From UBA6059 sp964351595 (GTDB lineage Bacteria > Bacteroidota > Bacteroidia > Cytophagales > Cyclobacteriaceae), in the NCBI GenBank assembly GCA_964351595.1, contig CAYGOT010000015.1, forward strand, positions 1-64,000: a stretch of DNA of 64,000 bases. Reading direction: 5' to 3'. A program made the translations under genes and the position numbers. The notes below the pieces were generated by a model. It did no database searches and had not been told where the DNA came from. It saw nothing but the letters and a program-made list of their open reading frames with translations. Numbering within the stretch: position 1 is the stretch's first letter; the number at the start of each line of letters is the position of its first letter. Below are positions 20,335-32,700 of the stretch, piece after piece.

Positions 20335-21135
20335 ATGGAATTTATCAATGACCCCAACTTCAATCATCATTTTTACAAAGATGCCATCCGCATCAACTAC
20401 CCAGATGGAGCCCCTACCCAGCTGATTAATGATTTTGGCTATAGCTATATCATGTTCTGCTATGGGCCATGGGAAGCCATGATTAAAGACGGCTCTAATA
20501 TCAACGTGCCGGTAGCATTAGTGAAGCCTACCGGCGACTACTTCCGCGTGACTGCTCCAAAAGGGGGAGTCTGGGTCACTTTCGAGATGCCCACCACCTA
20601 CTATCACGCCATCACCGGGCTTGAGACTGCCGACCACTCCAACTACCTGACGGATCTTAAAACAAGCCTACCGGATGACCTGGTCGAACATTTGACAAAG
20701 GAATTAACAGACGTACAAGAGATCGATAAGCTCGTCAGTATCATGGATGACTCACTGAGCAGCTATTATAGTCAATGGAGCCAGCCCACAGCAGCCCAGG
20801 AGATTGTCACCTATATCTACGAGCGCAATGGCCTCCTCAACCTTGAAGACTTGCTTGAAGCCTTCCCACAGTCCAAGCGCACGTTGGAGCGGCTGTTTAG
20901 CACCTGGGTGGGCGTGCCTCCCTACCGCTTCATCAAGCTGGTGAGATTCAACTTCATTATCCGCGAGTTGATGGAAGAGACCAAGCCGCTACCGCAATTG
21001 ATAGCCGACTACAACTATTATGATCACTCCCATTTCGAAAAAGACTTCAAAAACTTCATGGGCCAATCCATCCGTGAGTACAACAACGTCTTTAACCCTC
21101 TATTGACAGGCGCATTGGAACGCGCTTATGTCTAA
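20335..21135 (+). CDS. AraC-family transcriptional regulator
   Basis: 266 residues. The N-terminal half (about 1-140) resembles the DUF6597-type sensor domain found in Bacteroidota AraC proteins. The C-terminal HTH_18 domain (about 160-255) contains RTLERLFSTWVGVPPYRFIK and the second helix-turn-helix DHSHFEKDFKNFMG. It is monocistronic, with its own -7 box, and is followed by a 738-bp gap full of palindromes. No target is indicated by the context. The LuxR and LytTR systems to the left are separate. Confidence 0.88.
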   Translation: MEFINDPNFNHHFYKDAIRINYPDGAPTQLINDFGYSYIMFCYGPWEAMIKDGSNINVPVALVKPTGDYFRVTAPKGGVWVTFEMPTTYYHAITGLETADHSNYLTDLKTSLPDDLVEHLTKELTDVQEIDKLVSIMDDSLSSYYSQWSQPTAAQEIVTYIYERNGLLNLEDLLEAFPQSKRTLERLFSTWVGVPPYRFIKLVRFNFIIRELMEETKPLPQLIADYNYYDHSHFEKDFKNFMGQSIREYNNVFNPLLTGALERAYV

Positions 21136-21181
21136 GGCTCAAATAGGACTGAGCTAACTGCAACCTCCACGTTGGGAGGGT

Positions 21182-21214
21182 AGACATCCGATATTTTAAA
21201 AATATCGGATGTCT
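21182..21214. repeat. 33-nt palindrome, family P1 copy 1
   Basis: Perfect 16-bp arms (AGACATCCGATATTTT and its complement) around one central base. A second copy lies at 38205-38237. The two differ by a paired change (C-G here, T-A there) at arm position 4 and by the central base. It may act as a bidirectional terminator or a REP-like element. Confidence 0.8.
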
Positions 21215-21490
21215 TCACGAAGATGGCATCTGGAAACATAAGACAACATAGACTCATCAAATTTTGAAAACGACGCAGGTCTCCTCGTCAGTGCAGCTCG
21301 TAAAGCACGGAAGTAATTTCCGCACTAGGATGGGGACAGTAGGTGCGAAAAAAGCCCTGTTCATGCACCTCATTCCATCACACTGTCATGCCGGAGGCCT
21401 GCCAGCCGCGGATGGCATCTTATACGATTTCATGAGCGCCTGACTACTCAGCGAAGCTCTAAAGCAACCTGTACACAACAGTCACCTTCA

Positions 21491-21524
21491 TCCATAGCGA
21501 CGAGTTTAAACCCGTAGCTATGGA
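21491..21524. repeat. 34-nt palindrome, family P2 copy 1
   Basis: Arms of 17 bp beginning TCCATAGCGACGAGTTT, with two mismatches in the stem. A perfect relative with arm TCCATTGCGACGGGTTT lies at 63107-63140. Confidence 0.7.
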
Positions 21525-21579
21525 ACGAGGCATAAACGCCTTTTGACTAATGGTGCCTTCGAAGGTCTCTCAGTCATAG

Positions 21580-21612
21580 AAGGAAGTCAAGGTTTGAAAC
21601 CTTGACTTCCTT
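21580..21612. repeat. 33-nt palindrome, family P3 copy 1
   Basis: Perfect 16-bp arms (AAGGAAGTCAAGGTTT) around a central G. Another copy at 52560-52592 has A instead of T at arm position 8, with the matching change in the other arm. The surrounding 21136-21873 gap contains no gene. Confidence 0.8.
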
Positions 21613-21859
21613 GAGGCACTGCCTAATTCATGGAGTTCAGAAACCGGATAGGGCATCTTCTTCAGTCCTGCTTTCCATTCTCAATGGTCAATTAAGAACA
21701 TATTATCAATTCAGTCCTGCTGAAGATTGTCGTTTTTTTACCTAAATCTATTATTCGTCCTACCCTAGCTTAGAAGTCTTCAATCAGCTATTTGTTTTTA
21801 CGAGTCAATCAGCTAATGCTCAGGAACGCTCTTTTGAGGTTCGGGCAAAGGTGTGTTAT

Positions 21860-21866
21860 AAGGAGG
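21860..21866 (+). promoter_or_regulatory. Strong Shine-Dalgarno deciding a TTG start
   Basis: AAGGAGG lies 7 nt before a TTG at 21874. Such a strong site is rare among the starts in this window and fixes the TTG as initiator, because the signal peptide begins directly after it and no ATG is near. Confidence 0.6.
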
Positions 21867-21873
21867 AAAGATC

Positions 21874-23625
21874 TTGACAAAGGTGAAATACAGATGGGCA
21901 ATACTGCTCTTGACGCTAGCGGGTCAGGTAGCTGTAGTGCTGATATGCTCCGCCCAAGACCTCACCGATAGGCAAAGAGTCGCCAAGACACGCGAGATAC
22001 TGGAAGCTCCCTTTCCAATCAACAAATTTACCAGCAGAGACAAAGTCGATTCGATTTATCGCACCATAAAGGAAGGCCAACCGCACCTGCCTTCTACTGA
22101 ACTCTCAATTAAGGCTTTAGAATATCTCTGTCTTATCAAAGTGGTGACCGGAGATTACGATTCCGCTAAGTTCTACAATGGCCAAATACCGGCGCTTCTG
22201 GAGTTGATAGACACCCCATCCCAAAGTTTAACTTTTGAATATTATCGTCGACTTGGAGCCATTTATAAAAACCTGGGGGATTATTCCAATTCCTTAAATG
22301 TGTATCAAGAGTCATTAAGTCTCGTGAAAAATCCAACCCAACTTGGAACCATCTACCAAAATATCGGCTATCTCAACGAATTAATCACCGACTTTGAGGA
22401 AGCGCTTGGCTATTTCAAGCAGGCCTATTCAACAAGATTGTCAGCTGGTTTGAAAGACAAAGCTGCGGCGAGTGCAGAGCGTGTAGCAGGTGCCTACTAT
22501 AACCTAGGTGAATATGATTCTACCTTGCATTGGTTCAGTAAGGTGGAAACTCTGCACGCAAGACCTATCACCCTGGCTTGGCTGAGTTGTAGCAAGTCCC
22601 GCCTTCATTTGACGTTGGGTCAATTGCACGAGGCTGATTCCGTACTGGCCTACATTTATCCTACCGTCAAAAATTCCCTGAAACAGGAGCTAAAACAAGA
22701 ATTCTGGTTATTAGCTGGCAATATTCTGAGCCGAGATAGTTTGAAGTTACTGAGCACTACGTTACCAGGGATATCTGCTGCTCAGGCACTGGATAGTGCG
22801 ATTCACTTCTCTCTACGCGAAGACCATATTCTCCCCGTCATACAGACCAAGCAAGAGGCCGCCAGCGTTTTTGCTGCCATGGGCAACCATGTGAAAGCCT
22901 ATCGACTCAACCACGAGGCGACTATGCTTGAGCAGAATGCCTATCGTCAATCCAGGAAGGAGACCTTCGACCTCCAGGTCAAGCTCACAGAGGCCAAAGC
23001 TGAGGAAGCTATCACCGCACAAAAACTAGAAACGTCCATCAAAGACACTCAGGTGCGGTACCTCATTGCGCTAGCGGTGCTGATGCTCGTGATCCTCATC
23101 ATATTTCTGTGGAATCAGCGACGACTCGCCATGCTTAACAACCGACTCAAGGCCCAGCATACCGCCATCACTGAGCAAAACACTCAGCTCAAGACCCAGC
23201 ACCAGCGCATCACCGAGCAGGAGCAGCAAATCACCCACCTACGCCAGGAGCAACTATCGCCCTATACCGACTTCATCAAGGCCGACCTATCGGCAATCAC
23301 CACGAGCCGTCTTGCTGACCACTTCCACATGAGCAACCGCACACTCTATCGTAAGATTAAGTCACTCAGCGACATGACCCCCGACAAGTTTATCCAGCAA
23401 GTAAAGCTCGAGGAGGCACTATCGCAATTTGAAAAGGCACCTCACCTCAATGTCGCCGAGGTAGGCTATGCCGTAGGCTTCAAAGATGCCGCGCACTTCT
23501 CCAAAGCCTTCAAAGCCAGATATGATCTCTCCCCGTCGGGCTACATCCAGATGCTCAGGGAGCAGGAACAGCTACAGAAAGACGACAACATCGAAAGCAA
23601 GCCTGTAAAACGAACCGAACCATGA
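21874..23625 (+). CDS. Membrane-anchored TPR sensor fused to AraC-type HTH
   Basis: 583 residues from a TTG start. The order is a signal peptide (about 1-27), a periplasmic TPR region (about 60-350; YRRLGAIYKNLGDYSNSLNVY is one repeat region), a transmembrane segment at about 394-414 (LIALAVLMLVILIIFLW), a coiled coil (415-460) and a C-terminal AraC-type DNA-binding domain (463-560; NRTLYRKIKSLSDMTPDKFI). It is a one-protein sensor and regulator that would bind DNA from the membrane. Its gene lies 127 bp before the LamG/cadherin/PorP operon, and two direct repeats in that gap are a candidate operator. The ligand is unknown. Confidence 0.88.
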   Translation: MTKVKYRWAILLLTLAGQVAVVLICSAQDLTDRQRVAKTREILEAPFPINKFTSRDKVDSIYRTIKEGQPHLPSTELSIKALEYLCLIKVVTGDYDSAKFYNGQIPALLELIDTPSQSLTFEYYRRLGAIYKNLGDYSNSLNVYQESLSLVKNPTQLGTIYQNIGYLNELITDFEEALGYFKQAYSTRLSAGLKDKAAASAERVAGAYYNLGEYDSTLHWFSKVETLHARPITLAWLSCSKSRLHLTLGQLHEADSVLAYIYPTVKNSLKQELKQEFWLLAGNILSRDSLKLLSTTLPGISAAQALDSAIHFSLREDHILPVIQTKQEAASVFAAMGNHVKAYRLNHEATMLEQNAYRQSRKETFDLQVKLTEAKAEEAITAQKLETSIKDTQVRYLIALAVLMLVILIIFLWNQRRLAMLNNRLKAQHTAITEQNTQLKTQHQRITEQEQQITHLRQEQLSPYTDFIKADLSAITTSRLADHFHMSNRTLYRKIKSLSDMTPDKFIQQVKLEEALSQFEKAPHLNVAEVGYAVGFKDAAHFSKAFKARYDLSPSGYIQMLREQEQLQKDDNIESKPVKRTEP

Positions 23626-23659
23626 AGAATGTACAAAGGCCGACAATAAAGCAGCACAA

Positions 23660-23695
23660 TGGCAAGCTCAGACATGCATGTGGCAAGCTCAGACA
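23660..23695 (+). promoter_or_regulatory. Two 15-bp direct repeats, 21 bp apart
   Basis: TGGCAAGCTCAGACA occurs at 23660-23674 and again at 23681-23695. A 21-bp period puts both copies on the same DNA face, as in tandem AraC-family sites. They sit between the TPR-AraC regulator gene and the start of the giant LamG gene. Confidence 0.5.
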
Positions 23696-23752
23696 GCACC
23701 GTCAAGCGCCAATAAACCAATTTTACACTGCACAAAGAATAAATTGAAGGAT

Positions 23753-26700
23753 ATGAATATTTCTACGATGCTCAAGAGGATATCACTAATGGCACTCTTC
23801 ACCTTGTTGATAGCTCATACGGGACTGATAGCTCAATCAGTGACCTTAGCAGGTCAGGACTTAGAAGGCTTTGACGACAGCACCTTTGGCGGCAATGAAG
23901 ATGCTGTTTTATTCAATCAAATAGACTTTTCGATCACTTCACCCAGTACAATTGAAGAGCTCAGTCTGTATACCGAACAAAGCACTCTAACTCCTATCAA
24001 ACTGTTGCAGGATGACGGTACGGGTGGCTTTACTGAAATAGGAGAGTTTGATTTTGATAGTGGGGCTGATCAACAGACTAGAGATATCAACGGTGGTGGA
24101 AACGAAAATATTGAGACCTCTACCTGGACCATCAATTCTATCAGTCTTCCACTAGGAGACTACAGAATCACCGGTGATTTCTATTATCCCCAGTCAGAAC
24201 CGGAGCAGTACAAACTGACAGGAACAACTGTAGTCTCAACCGAGTCAGTGACATTAGCCGGTAGTGATGTGGCCGATAACGTATCTGATGCGGAGTACGC
24301 TAGTAGTGAATCGCTACGATTTAAGATGAACAGCCCATTTGTAATCAGTGAACTTACATTGATCGTAGAAGATGTGGTTGGAGACATCACACTTTCAGAA
24401 AAGGTGGGTAATGATTATCTAAATGTGGCTGTATTATCAGCCACAGCAACATTGGATACTGGTGACCCTAATGTGTGGAACGTAAGCGAGCGAGTTGACC
24501 TGGAAAAAAGAACCTATACCACAGGTGTTAGGGTCTTTCCCCCAGGTGAGTACGAAATAGGTGTCAGAGCCTATAACTTCCTAGATGGAAATTTGGGTTC
24601 ATCAATTGGCTACTCCAGGATTGACGATCAACTCTTTTTTAACCTAAAGGGTCTTCCACTTGGTCCTGTTAAGGACATGGTAGTCCAAGGAGAGCTCTCC
24701 GGAGACATAAAATTCAATGTTCCCTTGGGTGGTATATTCAACTCTGCCAGGATACAGGGTGATGTGGAGCTGAGCTACAAGACCCTTGATGAAAATTGGT
24801 CAACTTTTGCAAGGGTATTCGAGTCTAGTGATGGCCAGTCAGGAGGTAGTGTAAGCCAGCTCTACTATGATGGTGGTCGAGGTGGGAGATATTACCATTT
24901 GGAAATACTGGATCCAACTATACATTATGAGTACAGTCTTGAAGTTGGAGAAGACGGTCTCAACTACCTAGCTCTATCAGTCTATAAAGAGGACCTTGAA
25001 AATATGCCCGGTGCTTATTTCTTTCGACCTCCGTTAGAGCCATTTAGTGGCGAGCCTTGCCTCTTGGGTGACCCAGGCAAATGCTTTCCTCAGCGAGATA
25101 GTCTCGCCCTCATTGATCACGGCAGGTTAGTCTTTAGTGATCCTTTCTTAATCGAAGAAGATCCAATCTTCAATCAAGAGTACCTGGCCATCCTGGGTGA
25201 TAATGGCATAATTGAGGATGGCATAGGATTGCTTAGCCAAATCACTACACCTATCGAATTTAATGGTGACTTATTTTTATCAAACTTTTCGGATGCCTTG
25301 TTCATACTGGATTTATCGAGTTATGACATTTCAAACTCTACACTCTATAACACTCCCAATAGCTTAATCACATTTATTCTAGCGGGTACCGAATTCATAG
25401 CGTCTGGTGATTTCAGATCGGACGAGTTTGATTTAATACTTGAAGCTAGAAGGATCGACAGCAATGAAAATTGGTCTGCCGAGAAAGCGATCTCTGCTCA
25501 TAGTAATGGCTCCCATTATGTTGCTGAATTTTTAAACCAGCCCTACCAATTTCGTCAAATTGCAGTAGCAGAGTTTAGTGATCAAAGCTATAGCGGTCTA
25601 AGATCCTCTAACTCCACCTTTGATCTGACCGTCAAGACTCGATCTTTCGAGCTAATTGAAGAAAATGATGATCAAGTACTTTTCAGAAGTAATGCCTGGT
25701 TTGAAAACGACCCTACCGAGGGTTTCATCATCGATGAGTTTTCTGTTAGCAATTCGACCTGTGATGAAACCATTAGTATTTCATTTGGCTTGGATGGCAC
25801 GAGAGACTTCTTCACGCTCAGAAATCATGAGATCCATATTTATAGACAACACTTGGGTGTGGATCCTGAGTTGCTACCCTATGATACCTTAAGCCCCGGC
25901 ACCAGTCTTCCTTACGATATCGACTGGACCGATACCAATACATCGGAGGGAGAAGAATATGCCTACAGCATTGTATCACGGATCAATGCCAATGATCGAG
26001 TCTACCCCGTGCTACAGACGGACACCCTATCAGCCATCGCATCGCTTCCCACAGAGGTACCTACGGATATTCAGGCCACCAGTACCACTACGGCAGATGA
26101 GCGCTATATCGACCTGAGCTGGACTCATGATGATCCCCGCAATACAGGCTTTAAAATCATCAAGCGCTGGGAAGTAGATGAGGTGATCGAAGAAGAAGAA
26201 ATCGACATCACAGGGGATGTACTCACCTACCGTGATGAAGCTCTCATCGACTGTATAGAGTACACCTATCAGGTTGGAAGTGTAGGCGAATGCCAGCCTG
26301 ATGGTGAGTTTGACGAAGACGAATCAATAGTAGTTGTAGCTGAGCCTTTCCTGAAAGAGATTGTCTCCTCCGATATCCTCTCCGCCTCCAAAGGCTACTT
26401 CTCTAACTCCGTGCTTCTCGGCTGGACTTACAATGATGAGAGCCCCGTACTACAGCGGGTCAAGATCTATAAGCGCGAGCTCGGTGATGATGTCGAGCCT
26501 GCACTCACCACCATCCTCAATGCCCAGGAGCTGAGCTATATCGATGAGGAGGTAGAGACCAATGTCTATTACGAGTACTTTCTTGTCGTGGAAGGCACCT
26601 GCCAGGGCGATCAGTTTGACAGCTATGACATCACAGAGATAGTAGGGCTAAACCTACCCAATGACCTTCCCGATTTTGGCGTGGCTTACAATGTTGGATT

Positions 26701-29700
26701 TAAGAGCAGCTCGGCGGTCATTACTGGCAATATCTCCTATGAAGGCGGTATTGGGGTACCTGACGTACGTGTAGCAGTAGACCGTGAGCGTGATAGCAAT
26801 GGGGAGCTGGTCAAAGATCAGGCTGGAGCCAGTCTCTACTTTGATGGGACAGATCAGGATACGGCGCGGATAGCGACTTCTACCTATCTAACCTTTCAAA
26901 GCGACCTCAGCCTGATGGCATGGATCAGCCCACAAGATACGCTCAGGACAGAGCAGTCACTCCTCTATCAGGCGGATGCCTACGAGCTGCGGCTTGAGGA
27001 GTCAGAGGTCGTCTTCACTGCCAGGGATGCAGGAGGCACCTGGCATGAGAGCCGGGCGCATGTGCGGTTTGATTTTGACAAGTTTACCCATGTCACGGCG
27101 ACTATTGGCGCAGACTCTATGGTACTCCTTATTGACGGTAGTACAAGAGAGGTAGTTGACCTGGCTGGTTTCAGCTTCCATACCGCCGCTAATGATATAA
27201 GCCTCGGCTATAAGACCCCAAGTGACCACTACCATGGCTACCTCGATGAGCTACGTATCTATGACGTGCGGCTCGATGCGGAGACTGTACTGCGCGACTA
27301 TCAGCGTATCGTTGCGTCCACCACCGAAGGACTTGCTGCCTACTGGCGACTCGATGAGGGTCTCGGCGGATTTGCCTATGATGTCGCGCGTACAGGTAAT
27401 GTGTTTCACCAAAACGATTTTACGCTCAACGGAGCAGAATGGTCCACAAACGTGCCCACGGTGGAGCAATTGGCGGTAGCGGGCTACACCAATCAGTCCG
27501 GTAACTATGTCATCGAAGGGATCACCTTCCAGGGGGTCGGCGAGAACCTTACGATCTCCCCTCGCATCACACTCAATGGCGCCATCCATGAGTTTAGCCC
27601 ACAAGAGCGCGGACTTTTCATTGGTGAAGGCAATCTGATCAACAACAATATTGACTTCACTAACATTAGCTCTTTTGAGGTATCAGGTCAGGCCTTCTAT
27701 GCCTTTGAGACAGTTGATAATGATAGTACGCAAGGCGTGGAGGGCGCGAGCTTCCTTCTCAACGGTATTACCCCACTCTTTGGTAGTAATAACCAGCCAA
27801 TCACTACAGATGATGAGGGGCTTTTCAATATCTCCGTTCCTATTGGAAATCACTTTATCCAGATTCAGAAAAATGGTCACGTCTTTGACGAGGGCGGCAG
27901 GTTCCCGGCAGAGGGTACATTTGATTTTCAGGATGACCTTGCAGGTATCGTATTCTATGATACTACGCGGCTATCGTTAAAGGGCAAAGTAGTGGGTGGC
28001 TTGAGAGAAGGTGATAAAAAGCTGGGTGATCCAACTACCACAAACAACATCGGTCAGACCGACTTCACACTACAGTATCCATCAGGCGCCAACCCTAGGT
28101 TCCAGGTAGAAGTAGTCACCGATATTGATAATGGTGAATATAGCGTTGAGGTTCCTCCGCTACCATTTTTCGTTACGAACAATAATATTAGCTACACGGC
28201 TAACAATGTAGAAGTATTTAATGAGAGCTTTGAGTCGATCGACATGTCGGACAAGTTCGTGGTACAATACGATACGATCCACAATTATGATGAGGATGGA
28301 GAACTCGAAAGCATCGACTCTACCGCCTACAACCTAAGAAAGGACTATATCTATCGAATAGCTCCCAACATCCTGGTTAGGGATACAACCACTGGCAAGG
28401 CGTTTGGCGAGAAGTCTTATATTGTCGGCGAGGGTACTGAGAATGAAGTAGAGCTCGATCTTTATACAATTGATGGAAATGGCGATCCTGTGTATGCCCT
28501 GAACCATCCTGTATTCTTCAAACAAAAGAGCTATGCCTTTAGTATCCGGCTGAGAGAAACTTATCAGAACGTCGACAATATGCAAATTGATGAGGTACCG
28601 GTCACAGACGGAGTATTGACGATCGCGAACAACTGGGGCGAAAGCTTCTTCATAGAGGATGATGAGCCGACTCCATATCCTCAGCCAACTTTAGGAGTGG
28701 ACCAAATCCAGGTCGATAATCCCGAAGGAGAGATCATTTACAGCTTTATTTCACTGGAGCCGAATCCGAGTATTATTCCCGGGGGTAATTCTTTCACTCA
28801 AACCTTCCAAATAACTGCCAATACAGGTGGTAACAATACGGTGTTCTATCCTGGAGATGCAGATGATGTCGAGCTTGCTTATGTGTTTGGTAGCAAGACA
28901 GCTAGTGGCTCAGGATTAGTAACCAGTGGCCCAAGCCGGGTAGAGTTCATACTTCGCGACCCTCAGGGATCTGATAGCTATTCCTATTGGGAGAGTGGAT
29001 CGGTACTGGAGACCGAGGAAGTCATGCGATGGGACTCAGGGTCGAGTCTGGATACAGAAGCTAACGTTGGTTTTAGCTTGACGACCTGGGCAGGAGTAGG
29101 TGCTGGTACTGTCAACTCAGTCGGGGCTACAGTCGACGTGAGTCACTCTCAGTCAAACAAAGATGGGGAGGAAAATGTACGTATCTCCACCGTAGAGACT
29201 ACTCGACGCTATCAGACCAGTGATGAAAATGTCGGGAGTGGTGGAGATGTGTTTATTGGAAAGAGTGAAAACTTTACCTACGGCCCTAGTAATAATGTCT
29301 ATCTTATACCGACAGATGAGTGTACAGTACTTGGCGATGATGTTTGTCCTACAGGCATTGAAGTTGAAGACGACCAGGGACAGTCTTATACTGTTGGTAC
29401 CAAGCTAGGCTTTTTCTTATCCCCCACCGGCGAGGTTACCTACTTTGTATTTAGCCAGTTCTTTATTGAAGAGTCGCTTATTCCCACGCTTGTACAGCTA
29501 AGAAACAGTATACTTCAAAGCAATGCAGCCTATACACCTGTATTCACTGATAGTTCTGATCCAGTGAGATATGGTTCTAACAATGACGATCCTATATGGG
29601 GGCAAAACGTGACCAGTGGTAACTATCCAAAAACAGATGATGTTGATTTTGATGGCAATAGCTACAGGTTTGTCCCAGAAGATGCAGGTGATATTGACTC

Positions 29701-32700
29701 GATCCGCTGGGCCAATCAGCAGATTCGTCTTTGGATCGAGGCACTTAAGCGAAACGAAGAAGATAAACTAAAAGCTATTGGTGAAGAGGACGAGCTCTTT
29801 GAGAACTTAACCATTAGTGGTGGCAACCAGTTCAATTTCGAGACCGTAACATCGGCAAAGGAAAGCCGTGAAGAGTTTTTTGAATTGAGTGATGCCTTTG
29901 GGACAGGTTCTACATTGACCCTGGAAGCTTTTGGATCTGAAAACAATGTGACTATGCGGCCGGCAATTACTTCCAATACCCAGAGTAGGACGATCACCAC
30001 CGAGACGCAAACATCTACCGTAGGCTTTGAGCTACTGGATCGTGATTCAGAGGACTTACTCAACGTTTCAGTACTCAACAGTCAGTTTGGTTTTGGGCCC
30101 ATATTTAGGAATAGAGACGGAGGTATCACCTCCTGCCCCTATGAGCCTGCAGAGGTGACTAAGTATTTCGAGCCAGGCACAGAATGGTCTACAGGTACCC
30201 TTCAGATTGATAAGCCGAGACTACAGGTAGAGGTGCCCCAGGTCTTCAATGTCCCGGCAGACCAAGCGGCTGCATATACGCTCAACCTATTCAACGATAG
30301 TGAGACCAACTCTGATGTCAACTATACTATGAGGTTGGTGGATGGCACTAATCAGGATGGTGCGGTGCTGAGTATCGATGGATCAGTACTGACCGATGGT
30401 AGGGAGTTTTTCATACCCGGAGGCAGTGGTATCCAGAAGACCCTGACCTTGGAGCGAGGACCATTGAAGTACGACTATGAGGGTATCCAGATTCAACTAA
30501 TGTCCTCCTGTCAGAATGATGCTACTGGATTTTTCGAGGTTATCGCGGATACGATCAGCCTCTCGGCCAACTTCATACCGACCTGTACCAATGTGGCAGT
30601 GATCGACCCAGAGCCTAATTTCACACTCAACAACTCCAATATGGAGGATAGTATGATGATAGTGAATATTAGCGTGGCAGAATATGATATAAACTTCAGT
30701 GGTCTTGAGAAAATAGATCTTGAGTTTAAGTCATCAGAGACCAATAACTGGACAAAACTTGCCACCTACTGGTATGACACTACTGGACGGAGAGATCAGG
30801 ACACCTTGCAAATCCCTCGCTCGGCTTCCCAAATCAACTATCAATGGAATATAACTACAGGCATACCAGACGGCAATTATGACCTAAGAACCCTGGCCTC
30901 ATGTCGCGTGCCGACCGTATTTGATGAAGACAATAATCCGCTGACTTACATCGATGTGGTAACCACTTCTGAAGTCTCATCAGGACTCCTGGACACTGTA
31001 GATCCGCATACCTTTGGGGCGCCTCAGCCTTCTGACGGTATCCTTTCGGCAGGTGAAGAAATATCCATCCAGTTCAATGAGCCTATCAACATAGGCATTC
31101 TTCAGAATACCAATTTCACTATTACAGGTGAATTGAACGGGGGCAATCAAACCCATCCTGCCAGTGTCTATTTCGATGGCACAGATGATCAGTTTGTAGA
31201 AATACCCGATCCCGCTGATCTCTCTAGGAAATCATTCAGTATTGATTTTTATGCGAGAAGAAATGGCACAGGAGAGGCAGTTCTTTTCTCTATAGGTCAG
31301 GATGATCAAAATGAGATCTCAATTGGTTTTAATGCCAGCAATCAACCCTACTTCTCTATCAATGGTGTTCAGATTGTTTCCCCTACCCCTATTACAAATA
31401 ATGATTGGAATCATATAGCAGCCACTTATCATCACGCTTCTCAGGATGCGGCACTATATGTTGGTGGAAATCTGATGGTCGCAGAGTCGGAATTTAATGT
31501 TGATTTCAATACTACCTCGAGCATCTATCTCGGCAGGGCACAGTACACACCGACGAGACCTTTTGTCGGCAACATCCATGAGCTCAGGCTTTGGAATCGC
31601 GAGTTGCTGGAATCAGATGTCTCGAAAGTGGGCGTCAGGAAGCTGGATGCCAGTGAGCCAGGATTGATCAGCAACTGGCGCTTGGAAGATGGCCGAGGCA
31701 CCATCGCCAGAGATATCATCAGGCAGAAAAATGGTACCATCTCTGGTACCTGGCAGATAGAGCCTACAGGTCTGGCCTATGAGTTTAATGGTACGTCGGA
31801 TGTGCTCTACGCCAATAGCCCAAGTTTCAACGCTGATACTGACTTCAGCATAGAGTTTTGGGTCAATACAGACCCTGTTAGCGACAGTGTCACCTTTGTA
31901 TCTAATGGTCGTGGTGATAGTGTAGATCCTAATATCTCCGGCTGGTCCATCGGTACGGATGCTAGTGGTCTGTTGCTGGTAAGGTCCACAGGTGGAGATA
32001 TTACCACCAGCTTTGAAATAGACGATGGCTTTTGGCACCATGTAGCACTTACACTCAATAGGTTTGGCAGTGTCGTGCTTTACTCGGATGGTGAAGAACT
32101 AGCCTCGGTAGAAGCTTCCGAATATCCGGGTTTTGGGTCGCCCCGTCTTTGGATTGGAGCAAGAGGCTGGTATGATGGTATCGCCTACAATACCGACCAG
32201 TTCTTTAAAGGTGCTATTGATGAAGTAAGACTTTGGAACCTCACCAGACGCGTTGCTTCGATTGAAAATGATCTGTACAACAAACTCCAAAGCAATGAGA
32301 CGGGACTGGCCCGTTATTATCCTTTGGAGACGTTTGGTACTGGTCCTCTGAGTAGTGTCGCATCAGGTAACACACAAAACCTTGTAACAGGTCTGAACGC
32401 CTCTGATAATACGCTCATGGGTAGTAACGCAGGTAACTTCATCAGCGAAACACCTCCTATCCTGGTACCAAAGCAGGTGCAAAGTGTGCCCTTCTCTGTC
32501 AGTGCCAATCGTGATCAGGTGATTCTCTCACCACAGTTCGATCCAGCAAGGATAGAAGATGTGATTCTCAACATCACAGCCAAAAATATAAGGGACCTCA
32601 ATGGTAACAGGTTAGGCTCGCCCGTCTCGTGGACAGCTTTTGTTGATCAAAATACGCTCATCTGGGACGAAACCAGTTTGGCTTATGAAATAGAGCAAGG

